Assembly: GCA_036924855.1 (NCBI GenBank)
Contig: JBAGRP010000001.1
Location: 2,666,001-2,730,000, forward strand
DNA length: 64,000 nucleotides
Reading direction: 5' to 3'
DNA from: Nitrobacteraceae bacterium AZCC 2146
GTDB taxonomy: Bacteria > Pseudomonadota > Alphaproteobacteria > Rhizobiales > Xanthobacteraceae
A model generated the notes under the pieces. It was not told the origin of the DNA, ran no database searches, and saw only the letters and a list, made by a program, of their open reading frames with translations. The position numbers were made by a program, and so were the translations under genes. Shown here in pieces: positions 16,838 through 26,097 of the stretch; position 1 is the stretch's first letter, and each line of letters opens with the position of its first letter.

Positions 16838-17617
16838 ATGTCTGTTCGTCGCAAGCGCTTTCGTATTGAAGAAGTCAATTTCGGCAGCACGCCGATGCCC
16901 GCCGAAGTCGATGACGGCGGCGCAACGATGCCTATGCATCGCGAGATCATGGCAGAGCTGCGCGCGATCCGCTCGCAGATGGCCGCCGCTCCCCACCGCA
17001 ACGCTGTCAGCGAAGAACTCGGGGCAACGGCCGACCAGCAGGTCGCCGAAGCGCAGGCGCTGCTGCAGACTTATCGCGCCCAGATCGAGCAGTGCGAGAA
17101 GCTGAAGATCGAACTCGATCTCATTCACGACGCCATCACCCGAACCAAGCAGGAAATTGCCGTTCTGCACGGCAAGAGCTTTGACGGCGACGAAATGGCC
17201 AAGGTCAACGGCGAACTCGGCGCGGTGGTCGGCGGCACCGAAGAAGCGACCCAGCAGATCCTAGCCGCCGCCGAAGGGGTCGACAATGCCTCGACCGCCC
17301 TCGGCAAGGTAACTTCCCCGGATCAACAGAAGCAGTTGCTGGAGGAAATCCAGGACAACGTCGTGGCCATCTTCGAGGCTTGCAACTTCCAGGATCTCAC
17401 CGGCCAGCGCATCAGCAAGGTGATGACCACGATGAAGTTCATCGAGAATCGCATCACTGCGATGATGGACATCTGGGGTGGCGTCGATGCCATCAAGGCG
17501 CACGCGCCGCCGATCATTGATGAGCGCGAGGGCGATGCCAAGCTGCTTAACGGCCCGAAGCTTGATGGCGACATCGGCCACGCCTCGCAGGACGACATCG
17601 ACGCGATGTTCGGCTAG
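16838..17617 (+). CDS. cheZ: Protein phosphatase CheZ family
   Basis: CheZ dephosphorylates CheY-P and resets flagellar motor signalling. 259 residues, mostly helical. The conserved catalytic block FEACNFQDLTGQRISKVM is around 178-195 (Asp and Gln act in catalysis), and the C-terminal SQDDIDAMFG is the CheY-binding tail, both typical. The ATG at 16838 follows GGGGGA; a TTG four codons upstream is the alternative. No che genes are nearby, so it is an orphan locus. Alphaproteobacteria often lack CheZ, or carry divergent versions, which makes the good match notable. Confidence 0.88.
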   Translation: MSVRRKRFRIEEVNFGSTPMPAEVDDGGATMPMHREIMAELRAIRSQMAAAPHRNAVSEELGATADQQVAEAQALLQTYRAQIEQCEKLKIELDLIHDAITRTKQEIAVLHGKSFDGDEMAKVNGELGAVVGGTEEATQQILAAAEGVDNASTALGKVTSPDQQKQLLEEIQDNVVAIFEACNFQDLTGQRISKVMTTMKFIENRITAMMDIWGGVDAIKAHAPPIIDEREGDAKLLNGPKLDGDIGHASQDDIDAMFG

Positions 17618-17633
17618 GCCGACAAGAAGGGAT

Positions 17634-17741
17634 GTCATTCCCCGACACGCCCATTGGCGTGTCTGAGGATGCGCTTCAGACGGCGAAGCCGGCTGGAGGG
17701 CAGACCCGGAAGGCGCACCAATTGGCGCGCCGGGGAATGAC
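17634..17741. repeat. Palindromic intergenic element
   Basis: A 108-base element bounded by an 11-base perfect inverted repeat, GTCATTCCCCG (17634-17644) and CGGGGAATGAC (17731-17741). Inner hairpins are visible, for example ACACGCC-CATT-GGCGTGT beginning at 17645. It begins 16 bases after cheZ and fits the class of dispersed palindromic repeats of Bradyrhizobium relatives; a terminator follows it. Confidence 0.6.
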
Positions 17742-17751
17742 GATCAATAGC

Positions 17752-17783
17752 AAAATGGCGCGTCCCTCGGGACGCGCCATTTT
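17752..17783. terminator. Terminator between cheZ and the lipoprotein gene
   Basis: A 15-base inverted repeat (17752-17766 with 17769-17783), AAAATGGCGCGTCCC, with A/T tracts on both outer edges. It can end both convergent transcripts. Confidence 0.75.
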
Positions 17784-17805
17784 CGTATTGAGATCGCAAG
17801 AGCGC

Positions 17806-18327
17806 TTACGCGCGGGGCGCGCAGCGGACATAGACCATGTTGCCGTAGCGGACCGCGGCGTCCTTGTCGATGAAACGCGTCACCAGAACACGGCCGTCGA
17901 ACGAGACGATCTCGCGATCCTTTTCGCCGCCGGCGGGGCCGGACGGGCCGATATAGTTCTTGCCGCTCGGGCTGCCCTTCAGCCGCAATTCCTGCGGCGT
18001 CGCCTCGTCGGCGAGATGCATGATGACACCGCCGGAGGTGCCGGCGCCGATGATATAGGGCTGCTTGCACTGGCCGCGGGCAGCGTTCTCAGTGCGGGCC
18101 CGATCGTTCGGATTCTGGTAGGACGCCAGGCCCCAGCGGCCGACGATTTCGTCAGAGCGGATCGAGGCCGGCATTTCCCGCTCCGGCGGCGGTTCTGACG
18201 GCGCGACCGGCTGCGACGTCCCGAAGCCGCTGAATCCGGTGAACGAGCCGCACCCGCCGAGCAGCAACGCCAAAGATGAGGCGACTGCCAGATGGACAAT
18301 CGTGCGGGCGTGGCGTGACCTGATCAT
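17806..18327 (-). CDS. Putative outer-membrane lipoprotein, function unknown
   Basis: A 173-residue protein. The lipobox LLGGC places the lipidated Cys near residue 26, after a 20-residue hydrophobic stretch. The mature part has an Asn/Pro-rich linker and then SIRSDEIVGRWGLASYQNP, which looks like the start of a small beta-rich domain, ending in VYVRCAPRA. Two Cys (GQCKQPY and VRCAPRA) may form a disulfide. I recognise no named family with confidence; related genomes carry it as a conserved lipoprotein. It faces cheZ convergently and is divergent from groES. Confidence 0.82.
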   Translation of the reverse strand: MIRSRHARTIVHLAVASSLALLLGGCGSFTGFSGFGTSQPVAPSEPPPEREMPASIRSDEIVGRWGLASYQNPNDRARTENAARGQCKQPYIIGAGTSGGVIMHLADEATPQELRLKGSPSGKNYIGPSGPAGGEKDREIVSFDGRVLVTRFIDKDAAVRYGNMVYVRCAPRA

Positions 18328-18478
18328 AGTATCCCCTCAACAAAATTCCCTTGGCCGCCGTCCCGCAGCCAAGCGTAAAAGACCTGTCGGAGCAATGAGG
18401 TCGCTTTAACTACACCCGCGCTCCGATATGGTTTCCAGATCATCCTATATTGGCCTCACCAAGGCCTTAAGGCCTTGC

Positions 18479-18507
18479 TTGACAGAATTGGCGTCTGGCC
18501 ATATCTC
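18479..18507 (+). promoter_or_regulatory. groESL promoter (sigma-70 or RpoH type)
   Basis: TTGACA (18479-18484) and TATCTC (18502-18507) are separated by 17 bases, a good sigma-70-like pair. The same stretch also reads CTTG...CCATATCT, close to alphaproteobacterial RpoH promoters, so heat-sigma use is possible. The expected start near 18514 lies just upstream of the CIRCE element. Confidence 0.65.
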
Positions 18508-18518
18508 CGGACGCGCAT

Positions 18519-18545
18519 TTAGCACTCCCATAACCAGATTGCTAA
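18519..18545 (+). promoter_or_regulatory. CIRCE operator (HrcA binding site)
   Basis: TTAGCACTC, nine bases, then GATTGCTAA. This matches the CIRCE consensus (TTAGCACTC-N9-GAGTGCTAA) at all but one position. CIRCE is the HrcA repressor target, so groESL is predicted to be repressed by HrcA at normal temperature. Confidence 0.9.
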
Positions 18546-18638
18546 GGGTGCGGGCCGATCCGCCGCGGGCGTCTGAACCGCACCGCAGCAATCACATCGG
18601 ATTGCACCCAGATCTCAAGCTCAACCAGAGGAAACTCC

Positions 18639-18935
18639 ATGGCCAAGATCAAATTCCGTCCGCTGCACGACCGCGTCGTCGTCAAGCGCATCGATGCCGA
18701 AACCAAGACCAAGGGCGGCATCATCATTCCTGACAGCGCCAAGGAAAAGCCCCAGGAAGGCGAAGTCGTCTCCGCCGGCCCCGGCGGCCGCGACGAGGCC
18801 GGCAAGCTGATCCCGATCGACATCAAGGTCGGCGACAAGGTGCTGTTCGGCAAGTGGTCGGGCACCGAGATCAAGCTCGATGGAGAGGAGCTCCTGATCA
18901 TGAAGGAGTCCGACATCATGGGCGTCTTGAACTAA
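18639..18935 (+). CDS. groES: Co-chaperonin GroES
   Basis: The 98-residue lid of the GroEL folding chamber. The mobile loop and hydrophobic cap region are present ([20 protein letters not shown], about 23-42), and the protein starts [13 protein letters not shown], typical of GroES. Transcribed with groEL 57 bases downstream. Expression is controlled by the upstream promoter and CIRCE element. Confidence 0.98.
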   Translation: MAKIKFRPLHDRVVVKRIDAETKTKGGIIIPDSAKEKPQEGEVVSAGPGGRDEAGKLIPIDIKVGDKVLFGKWSGTEIKLDGEELLIMKESDIMGVLN

Positions 18936-20645
<1,710 letters not shown>

Positions 20646-20672
20646 GCCCGCGGCTCCATCAAAGATCGATCG

Positions 20673-20701
20673 AAGGCCGCCCCCGGGCGGCCTTCTTTTT
20701 T
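20673..20701 (+). terminator. Rho-independent terminator of groESL
   Basis: AAGGCCGCCC (20673-20682) pairs with GGGCGGCCTT (20685-20694), followed by a T-rich tail to 20701. The stem lies 28 bases past the groEL stop. Confidence 0.85.
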
Positions 20702-20816
20702 GCCTGATGCGAATGATCTTTCGCCTTGGGCCCGGTTCTGATTCAATCCGGCCGCAAAAGCTTCTAAGATGGATCGATATCCTTACACCCAAGAAGAACG
20801 TCCAAGGAAATTTGCA

Positions 20817-22025
20817 ATGCGCGTGCTTCGTTGTTGCCTGATCGGTCTTGCGGCCGCCTGTTCCGTCGTGACCTTGAATCTGGCCTCGGCCCAGATGAAG
20901 CTCGCGCCGAAGAGTCAAGCCACAGGCCCCGAGACCCGCTATTTCACTTCGATCGACGGCCTGATGGATGGCAATGCCGATGTGATCCTGCGGGAAACCC
21001 GCCAGGGCAAGACCGTCACCGCAGCAACGCTCGACGTCTGCTATCCCGCCGAAAAAGGCTCCGATCGCAAGGATCGCTTCGTCGCCAACCTCACCGTCAG
21101 CGGCCAGATCATGACCGGCACCACCCAGACCCAGATCGACAAGCTGCCGGTGACTATAAAACTGGCGCGCCGGCCGACCGGCGATACGTTCGAGTTCAAG
21201 GGGCAGATCAGCGTCGGCCAGACCAACAACAATGTGGCGTCCTCTGACAATTCCGATCAGAGCGAAAAGGAATTCCAGGACAACCAGTCGACCGACGACA
21301 ACATCGCCGCGGCGCCGAAGGATTTTACCGAAGTCTCGCCGGAAGCCATCGCGGTGAAGATCAAGCTCGAGGCGGCGCTGGATTTCGTCCGGACGCTGCG
21401 CGGCCAGGCCGTCGAGGTGTCGCTCAACAGCCTCACCGTATCCTGCGACGCGCTGCGCGCCGGCGAGCAGGTGATCAACCTCAGCATCGATCCGGAGCGC
21501 GCCGCGGCCTTCGTCGCCAAGGCCAAGACCTATCCCGGCGTTGTCAGTGCCGGCTGGACCAGCGGCAGCGTCGACATGGAGCGCACCATTCGCTTCGCCG
21601 CGGCGGACTGGCGCGATGGCGACAAGCTCAACCGCGACAAGATCGCGTCTGTGCTGGGCAACGTGCTGGCGAAGTCGCTGTCGGCGAAACCGGCCGGGAC
21701 GAAATGGGATGACGAGACCGGCAAGCTGAAGCTGACCTTCAAGCGGCCGAGCCAGGTGCTGCCCGCGCTCGAATTGACCGAGACCGTGGAGATCAACGCG
21801 ATTATCTCCAGCGACAAGCCCGGCGCCTCCGATCGGCTGATGCTGTGGATCAGCACGCCTTCGGTCGCAACCTCCGACGAAGCCGCGGGTGCCAAGCTCG
21901 CTCTGGCCGACAGCGCCAACACCGACGAGGAGAGCGACCCGCGCGACGACAACGGCGCGGTTGCAGCGCTCGCCGCGGAATTCAAGGCGCAGCGCTGGGA
22001 CGCCGACAAATCGAGCTGGAAATAG
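20817..22025 (+). CDS. Exported hypothetical protein
   Basis: A 402-residue protein with a signal peptide (1-25, MRVLRCCLIGLAAACSVV... ending ASAQ). It is not a lipoprotein in any clear way, despite a Cys pair in the hydrophobic core. The mature part has no recognised domain; it contains a DNSDQSEKEFQDNQSTDD acidic low-complexity segment around 143-160, and conserved-looking stretches such as RYFTSIDGLMDGNADVILRE and SVDMERTIRFAAADWRDGD. The ATG at 20817 has AAGGAA upstream. It ends 24 bases before the oxidoreductase gene, so the two may be co-transcribed. Function unknown. Confidence 0.8.
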   Translation: MRVLRCCLIGLAAACSVVTLNLASAQMKLAPKSQATGPETRYFTSIDGLMDGNADVILRETRQGKTVTAATLDVCYPAEKGSDRKDRFVANLTVSGQIMTGTTQTQIDKLPVTIKLARRPTGDTFEFKGQISVGQTNNNVASSDNSDQSEKEFQDNQSTDDNIAAAPKDFTEVSPEAIAVKIKLEAALDFVRTLRGQAVEVSLNSLTVSCDALRAGEQVINLSIDPERAAAFVAKAKTYPGVVSAGWTSGSVDMERTIRFAAADWRDGDKLNRDKIASVLGNVLAKSLSAKPAGTKWDDETGKLKLTFKRPSQVLPALELTETVEINAIISSDKPGASDRLMLWISTPSVATSDEAAGAKLALADSANTDEESDPRDDNGAVAALAAEFKAQRWDADKSSWK

Positions 22026-22049
22026 CGCCGGCGTAACCGGGTCCCGCCG

Positions 22050-23558
22050 ATGGCACGCTATGATGCGGTGGTGATCGGCGCCGGCCTGGGCGGGTTGACG
22101 GCCGGCGCGATTCTGGCGCGCGAAGGCCGCAAGGTGCTGGTTATCGAACGCAACAATTCGGTCGGCGGCGCGGCATCGAGCTACAAGGTCGGCGACCTCT
22201 TCGTCGAAGGCTCGCTGCATGAAACCAGCGACCCGCGACATCCCGGCGATCCCAAGCATTCTCCCCTCACGCGCGCCGGCGTCATCGACACGGTGACCTG
22301 GGCATCGAGCAGCGACCTGTATGAAGTACGCGGCGGCCCGATCGCGACGCCGCTAATACTGCCGGCCAGTTTTTCCGGCGTGTGCGACGCGCTGATCCGG
22401 CGCTTCCCTGAGGCGCGCGGCGGCATCGAACAGATCCTGCACGAGATCGAACAGATCACCATCGCGGCGTCCGTATCCGGCGTGACCATCTTCGGCAAAC
22501 CGCTTGAGGGCTTCGGCGCAGATTGGTCGCTGTCACTGCAGCAGAAACTCGACAAGGTCTTCGGTTCCAACGAAGCCGTCAAATCCGCGCTGTGCGCCAA
22601 CATCGCTTACTATCACGACGATCCCGCGACCCTGTGGTGGGTGCTGTTCGCCGTCGCGCAGGGCAGCTATCTCTCGAACGGCACCTGCTACGTCAAGGGC
22701 GGCTCGCAGCGGCTGTCGAGCGCACTGGCGCGGGCGATCAGGCAAGCCGGTAGCGACGTTATCCTGCGCCGGAGCGTCAGTATGATTGCTCCTGGGCCAG
22801 GCGGCACGCATGTCGTGACCCACACCGCAAAAGACGGCAGCGATCCGCAGAGTGTCGAAGCCGCCAGCGTCGTAAGCAACGCCGCGCCGGAGACGACGGC
22901 GGCGCTGTTGCCTGACGCAACTGCGAAAACCCTACGCGACCACTACGCCAAATTGGCGCCATCGATCTCGCTGTTCGCGCTGACGCTCGGGCTGTCAAAA
23001 CCGCCCCGCGAATTCGGCGTCACCAGCTATTCGACCCAAATACTGCCGCCGTGGATGACGACGCTCTCCGACTACGCGCAGGGCACAACGCTGATGTCGA
23101 ACAAGCCCACCGACCGGATGCCACCGCTGGCAATGGTCGATTATGCTGCGATCGACGCCGGTGTACCCGCCCCGCCCTATGTGCTGTCGATCTTCGGGCC
23201 GGACCGCCTGTCGAACTGGGACGGTTCGGACATCGACCTCTACCGCGCCAGGCGCGAGCGATGGCAGGCCGCGATCATCGCCACGCTCGACGGGCATTAT
23301 CCCGGCCTTGCTGGCGCCGTCACCGCGACATCCTTCAACACCGCACTCTCCGTGCAGCAATATCTCAACGCGCCGCTTGGCGCCGTGTACGGCTTTGCGC
23401 CACTGCCGCCATTGACGGGGCAGAGCGCGCCCGCGCGATCACCGCGCGCACCGGCCGCCGGACTCTATCTGTCGTCCGCCTACGCCAATTTTGGTGGCTA
23501 CACCGGAGTCATTCAGGGCGCGGCGATGTGCGCGGATATGATTTTGGGCGAAGGCTGA
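22050..23558 (+). CDS. FAD-dependent NAD(P)/amine oxidoreductase, phytoene-desaturase-like
   Basis: A 502-residue flavoprotein. The N-terminal dinucleotide fold is clear: DAVVIGAGLGGLTAGAILAR (5-24), then VLVIERNNSVGGAASS (31-46), typical of the CrtI/phytoene desaturase and amine oxidase group. The C-terminal FAD-binding block is around AGLYLSSAYANFGGYTGVIQ (471-490). Members desaturate or isomerise carotenoids or other isoprenoids, but no carotenoid genes are nearby, so the substrate is open. It probably follows the exported protein in the same transcript. Confidence 0.88.
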   Translation: MARYDAVVIGAGLGGLTAGAILAREGRKVLVIERNNSVGGAASSYKVGDLFVEGSLHETSDPRHPGDPKHSPLTRAGVIDTVTWASSSDLYEVRGGPIATPLILPASFSGVCDALIRRFPEARGGIEQILHEIEQITIAASVSGVTIFGKPLEGFGADWSLSLQQKLDKVFGSNEAVKSALCANIAYYHDDPATLWWVLFAVAQGSYLSNGTCYVKGGSQRLSSALARAIRQAGSDVILRRSVSMIAPGPGGTHVVTHTAKDGSDPQSVEAASVVSNAAPETTAALLPDATAKTLRDHYAKLAPSISLFALTLGLSKPPREFGVTSYSTQILPPWMTTLSDYAQGTTLMSNKPTDRMPPLAMVDYAAIDAGVPAPPYVLSIFGPDRLSNWDGSDIDLYRARRERWQAAIIATLDGHYPGLAGAVTATSFNTALSVQQYLNAPLGAVYGFAPLPPLTGQSAPARSPRAPAAGLYLSSAYANFGGYTGVIQGAAMCADMILGEG

Positions 23559-23567
23559 ATTGCCATC

Positions 23568-23972
23568 TCAATTCGTATTGAGACGAAACCGCAGCGACTT
23601 CGCGCCGATGAACGACACCACGTCGCCCTGGCGTTTCCAGTTGGTGGCCTCGCTCAGCGTCGCCAGCAGTTCATCGTCCAGTTGCACCCGTGCGGCCGGG
23701 CAATCGCGCGCCTCCATCGCGCCGGCGGCGAAGATCACGGTATCGCCGGCCACTGAAAACTGCCCCTTGCCGCCCTTGCACCACAACTCGACGCGGGTCT
23801 CGCCGGCGTCGCCGATGTCCAGCGTTGGCAACCGCTTCGAACCGGGCTGGCGCGCAGCGTCCAGCGTCATCTCGAGCCCGAACGGAAATTCTTCAGCCGC
23901 ATGAACCGGCACGCTGAGCAACAGCGCCGATCCGATCAGGACGGAGCGCAACACGTTCACCACTGGAATCAT
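23568..23972 (-). CDS. Exported hypothetical protein
   Basis: A 134-residue protein. A signal peptide (1-25, MIPVVNVLRSVLIGSALLLS... ending HAAE) is followed by a small beta-rich domain with one Cys pair (ELWCKGG and ARDCPAAR). The C-terminal line WKRQGDVVSFIGAKSLRFRL resembles the end of META/HslJ-like heat-shock domains, but I cannot confirm that. It is convergent with the oxidoreductase, with nine bases between stops. Confidence 0.75.
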   Translation of the reverse strand: MIPVVNVLRSVLIGSALLLSVPVHAAEEFPFGLEMTLDAARQPGSKRLPTLDIGDAGETRVELWCKGGKGQFSVAGDTVIFAAGAMEARDCPAARVQLDDELLATLSEATNWKRQGDVVSFIGAKSLRFRLNTN

Positions 23973-24076
23973 CTGAATCTCGAAATGAGGGGCCGACCGA
24001 CAATCGCGCGCCGTTCTACGCGACAGCCGCGGCATTGGCCAGATTGGTTCGCGCACAAATCGGGCGTCAAAAAGAC

Positions 24077-24111
24077 AATCCCCGCGGCCGAGCAGGCCGC
24101 GGGGATTTTTT
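24077..24111 (-). terminator. Terminator of the L-lactate permease gene
   Basis: AATCCCCGCGGCC (24077-24089) and its complement (24095-24107), with a five-base loop. It lies just past the permease stop. A T-run on the plus side (24107-24111) means it could also work in the other direction. Confidence 0.65.
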
Positions 24112-24132
24112 CGTCGCTTCGCTGGCTGATGG

Positions 24133-25797
24133 CTATTTCAGAACCATCAGCGTGAACGGATAGACGTAGGCCTGCAGCATCACCACAAAGCCGACCAGGC
24201 AGGCCAGCACGATGGAGTGCCGGAAGACATAACGCAGGATGGTACCTTCGTGGCCGTACCAGTTGGTGGCGGTGGAGGCGACCACGATCGACTGCGCGTC
24301 GATCATCTTGCCCATCACACCGCCGGACGAATTCGCCGCTGCCATCAGGATCGGCGACAGGCCCAATTGCTCCGAGGTGATCTTCTGCAGATTGCCGAAC
24401 AGCACGTTGGAAGCGGTATCCGATCCGGTCAGCGCGACGCCGAGCCAGCCCAGCAGCGTGCCGAAGAACGGATACAGCACGCCCGTTGCGGCAAAGGCCA
24501 GACCGAGCGTCGCATCGACGCCCGACAGACGGGTCAAGGTGCCAATCGCCAGCATCGCCGAGATCGTGATCAGCGAAATCGCGCAGAGCTTGATGGTGCG
24601 GCCGTACTGGGAAATCATCTTGCCCGGCGAAACGCCCATCAGGAAGCCGGAGATGATCGCGGCGATCAGCATTCCCGTTCCGGTGAACGACAGATACGTG
24701 AACCCGAACACGGCACCTTCAGGCGTCGGCTTTGGAGCCACCGGCGGCACCTTGTTGATCATGTTGTGCAGTTCAGGCACCGGATAATTCCAGGTGAAGA
24801 TCGAGTTCGCCCAGGTCTTGAACGCGCCGTTGCCCCAGATCAGCATCACCACGCAGACGATGATCCAGGGCAGCAGCGCGCCCCAGATCTGCGCCTGGGT
24901 GAGCGGCGTCTTGTCCATCGGCTTCGGCGCCGTCATCGTCGACGCCGATTCATCCCTGCCGCGCAAGGCCGGAGACAGCCATAACACCTTCGGTTGCCAG
25001 ACTTTGAGGAACAGGATCAGGCAGCCCATCGAGATCAGCGACGCGCCGATATCGACAATCCAGGGGTTGATGTAGTTCGAGATCACGAACTGCGGGATCG
25101 CGAACGACAATCCGGTGACGAGGATCGCCGGCCAGACATCCTTCATGCCCTTCCAGCCGGCGAACGCCCAGACCACCCAGAACGGCACGAGCAGAGAAAA
25201 CACCGGCAGTTGCCGGCCAACCATCGCGCCAAGGATGTAAGGATCGAGTCCGGTCACAGACGCCAGGCCCTGGATCGGCGTGCCCAGCGCGCCATAGGCC
25301 ACCGGTGCGGTATTGGCGATCAATGACAGGCCGGACGCGGCGAGCGGCGAGAAGCCGAGCCCGATCAGCACCGAGCCGGTGATGGCCACAGGCGTCCCGA
25401 ATCCGGAAGCACCCTCGAAGAACGCGCCGAATGCGAAGGCGATCAGCAGCAGCTGCAGACGCCGGTCCTCCGTCACACCGCCGATGGCGCGCTTCAGGAG
25501 TTCGAAGCGGCCGGTGGAGACCGTAACCTGGTAAAGAAAAATGACGTTCAGCACGATCCAGCCGATCGGGAAGAAGCCGGCCACCACGCCCAGCAACGAC
25601 GCCCGGATCGACATGCCGGCAGGCATGGTGAAGATGAAGATTGCAATGAGATTGGCCACGATCACGGCGATGATCGCGGCGAGGTGCGCCTTGACCTTGC
25701 CGCTGGCGATCAGCACCAGCAGCGTGACCACCGGTATCGCAGCCGCAATGGTCGACAGCACCGCGCTGTTCAATGGATTGTAGACCTGATTCCACAT
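24133..25797 (-). CDS. L-lactate permease, LctP family
   Basis: A 554-residue secondary transporter with about 13 hydrophobic helices, of the LctP/LldP family that moves L-lactate (and often glycolate) with protons into the cell. Family sequence is visible in FFEGASGFGTPVAI (about 125-138) and in the C-terminal SGGVMGKMIDAQSIVVA. The ATG at 25797 with GGGGAG upstream gives the standard N-terminus; the longer frame does not. No lactate dehydrogenase is adjacent, but glycolate oxidase genes lie 5 kb away. An inverted repeat upstream (25905-25920) may be its operator. Confidence 0.92.
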   Translation of the reverse strand: MWNQVYNPLNSAVLSTIAAAIPVVTLLVLIASGKVKAHLAAIIAVIVANLIAIFIFTMPAGMSIRASLLGVVAGFFPIGWIVLNVIFLYQVTVSTGRFELLKRAIGGVTEDRRLQLLLIAFAFGAFFEGASGFGTPVAITGSVLIGLGFSPLAASGLSLIANTAPVAYGALGTPIQGLASVTGLDPYILGAMVGRQLPVFSLLVPFWVVWAFAGWKGMKDVWPAILVTGLSFAIPQFVISNYINPWIVDIGASLISMGCLILFLKVWQPKVLWLSPALRGRDESASTMTAPKPMDKTPLTQAQIWGALLPWIIVCVVMLIWGNGAFKTWANSIFTWNYPVPELHNMINKVPPVAPKPTPEGAVFGFTYLSFTGTGMLIAAIISGFLMGVSPGKMISQYGRTIKLCAISLITISAMLAIGTLTRLSGVDATLGLAFAATGVLYPFFGTLLGWLGVALTGSDTASNVLFGNLQKITSEQLGLSPILMAAANSSGGVMGKMIDAQSIVVASTATNWYGHEGTILRYVFRHSIVLACLVGFVVMLQAYVYPFTLMVLK

Positions 25798-26097
25798 GGC
25801 CGTTCTCCCCCACGCCTTTTTTGCTGCGCCGGGACCCGCGTGGAGGGTCAGGACGTGCTGGCGCGATCGCAGGAGATTTTCAATACAACGCGAGCTGAGC
25901 GGGATTCGGTTCAAACCGAAAGCGCTCGCAACCGCGCGAATTGGGAAGGCCCCCGCCCCTCGCCGTTACCGCCATGCTAGGTTAAATTACCATTTGGCAA
26001 CAAGACGATGCAGGACATCAAAACTGCAACTTTAGTCTAGATGTTCCAATTCCTGCCTTGTTTCAAGCGCTTGGCGCCCTCCTCCGGAGACCGATCT
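25798..26097. other. Divergent promoter region between lctP-like gene and ABC exporter
   Basis: 300 bases with no gene. It must hold promoters for both divergent genes. A perfect 7-base inverted repeat with two-base spacer (TTCGGTT/AACCGAA) is at 25905-25920; nothing else structured was seen. Confidence 0.6.
25905..25920. promoter_or_regulatory. Candidate operator palindrome upstream of the lactate permease
   Basis: TTCGGTT-CA-AACCGAA is a perfect dyad, 108 bases upstream of the permease start and 178 upstream of the ABC transporter. The size and symmetry suit a small repressor dimer. Which protein binds it is unknown. Confidence 0.4.

Noticed and set aside
25901..25925. A sequence like a tRNA T-loop (GGTTCAAACC).
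   Set aside because: No acceptor or anticodon stem can be formed around it; it is better explained as a dyad.
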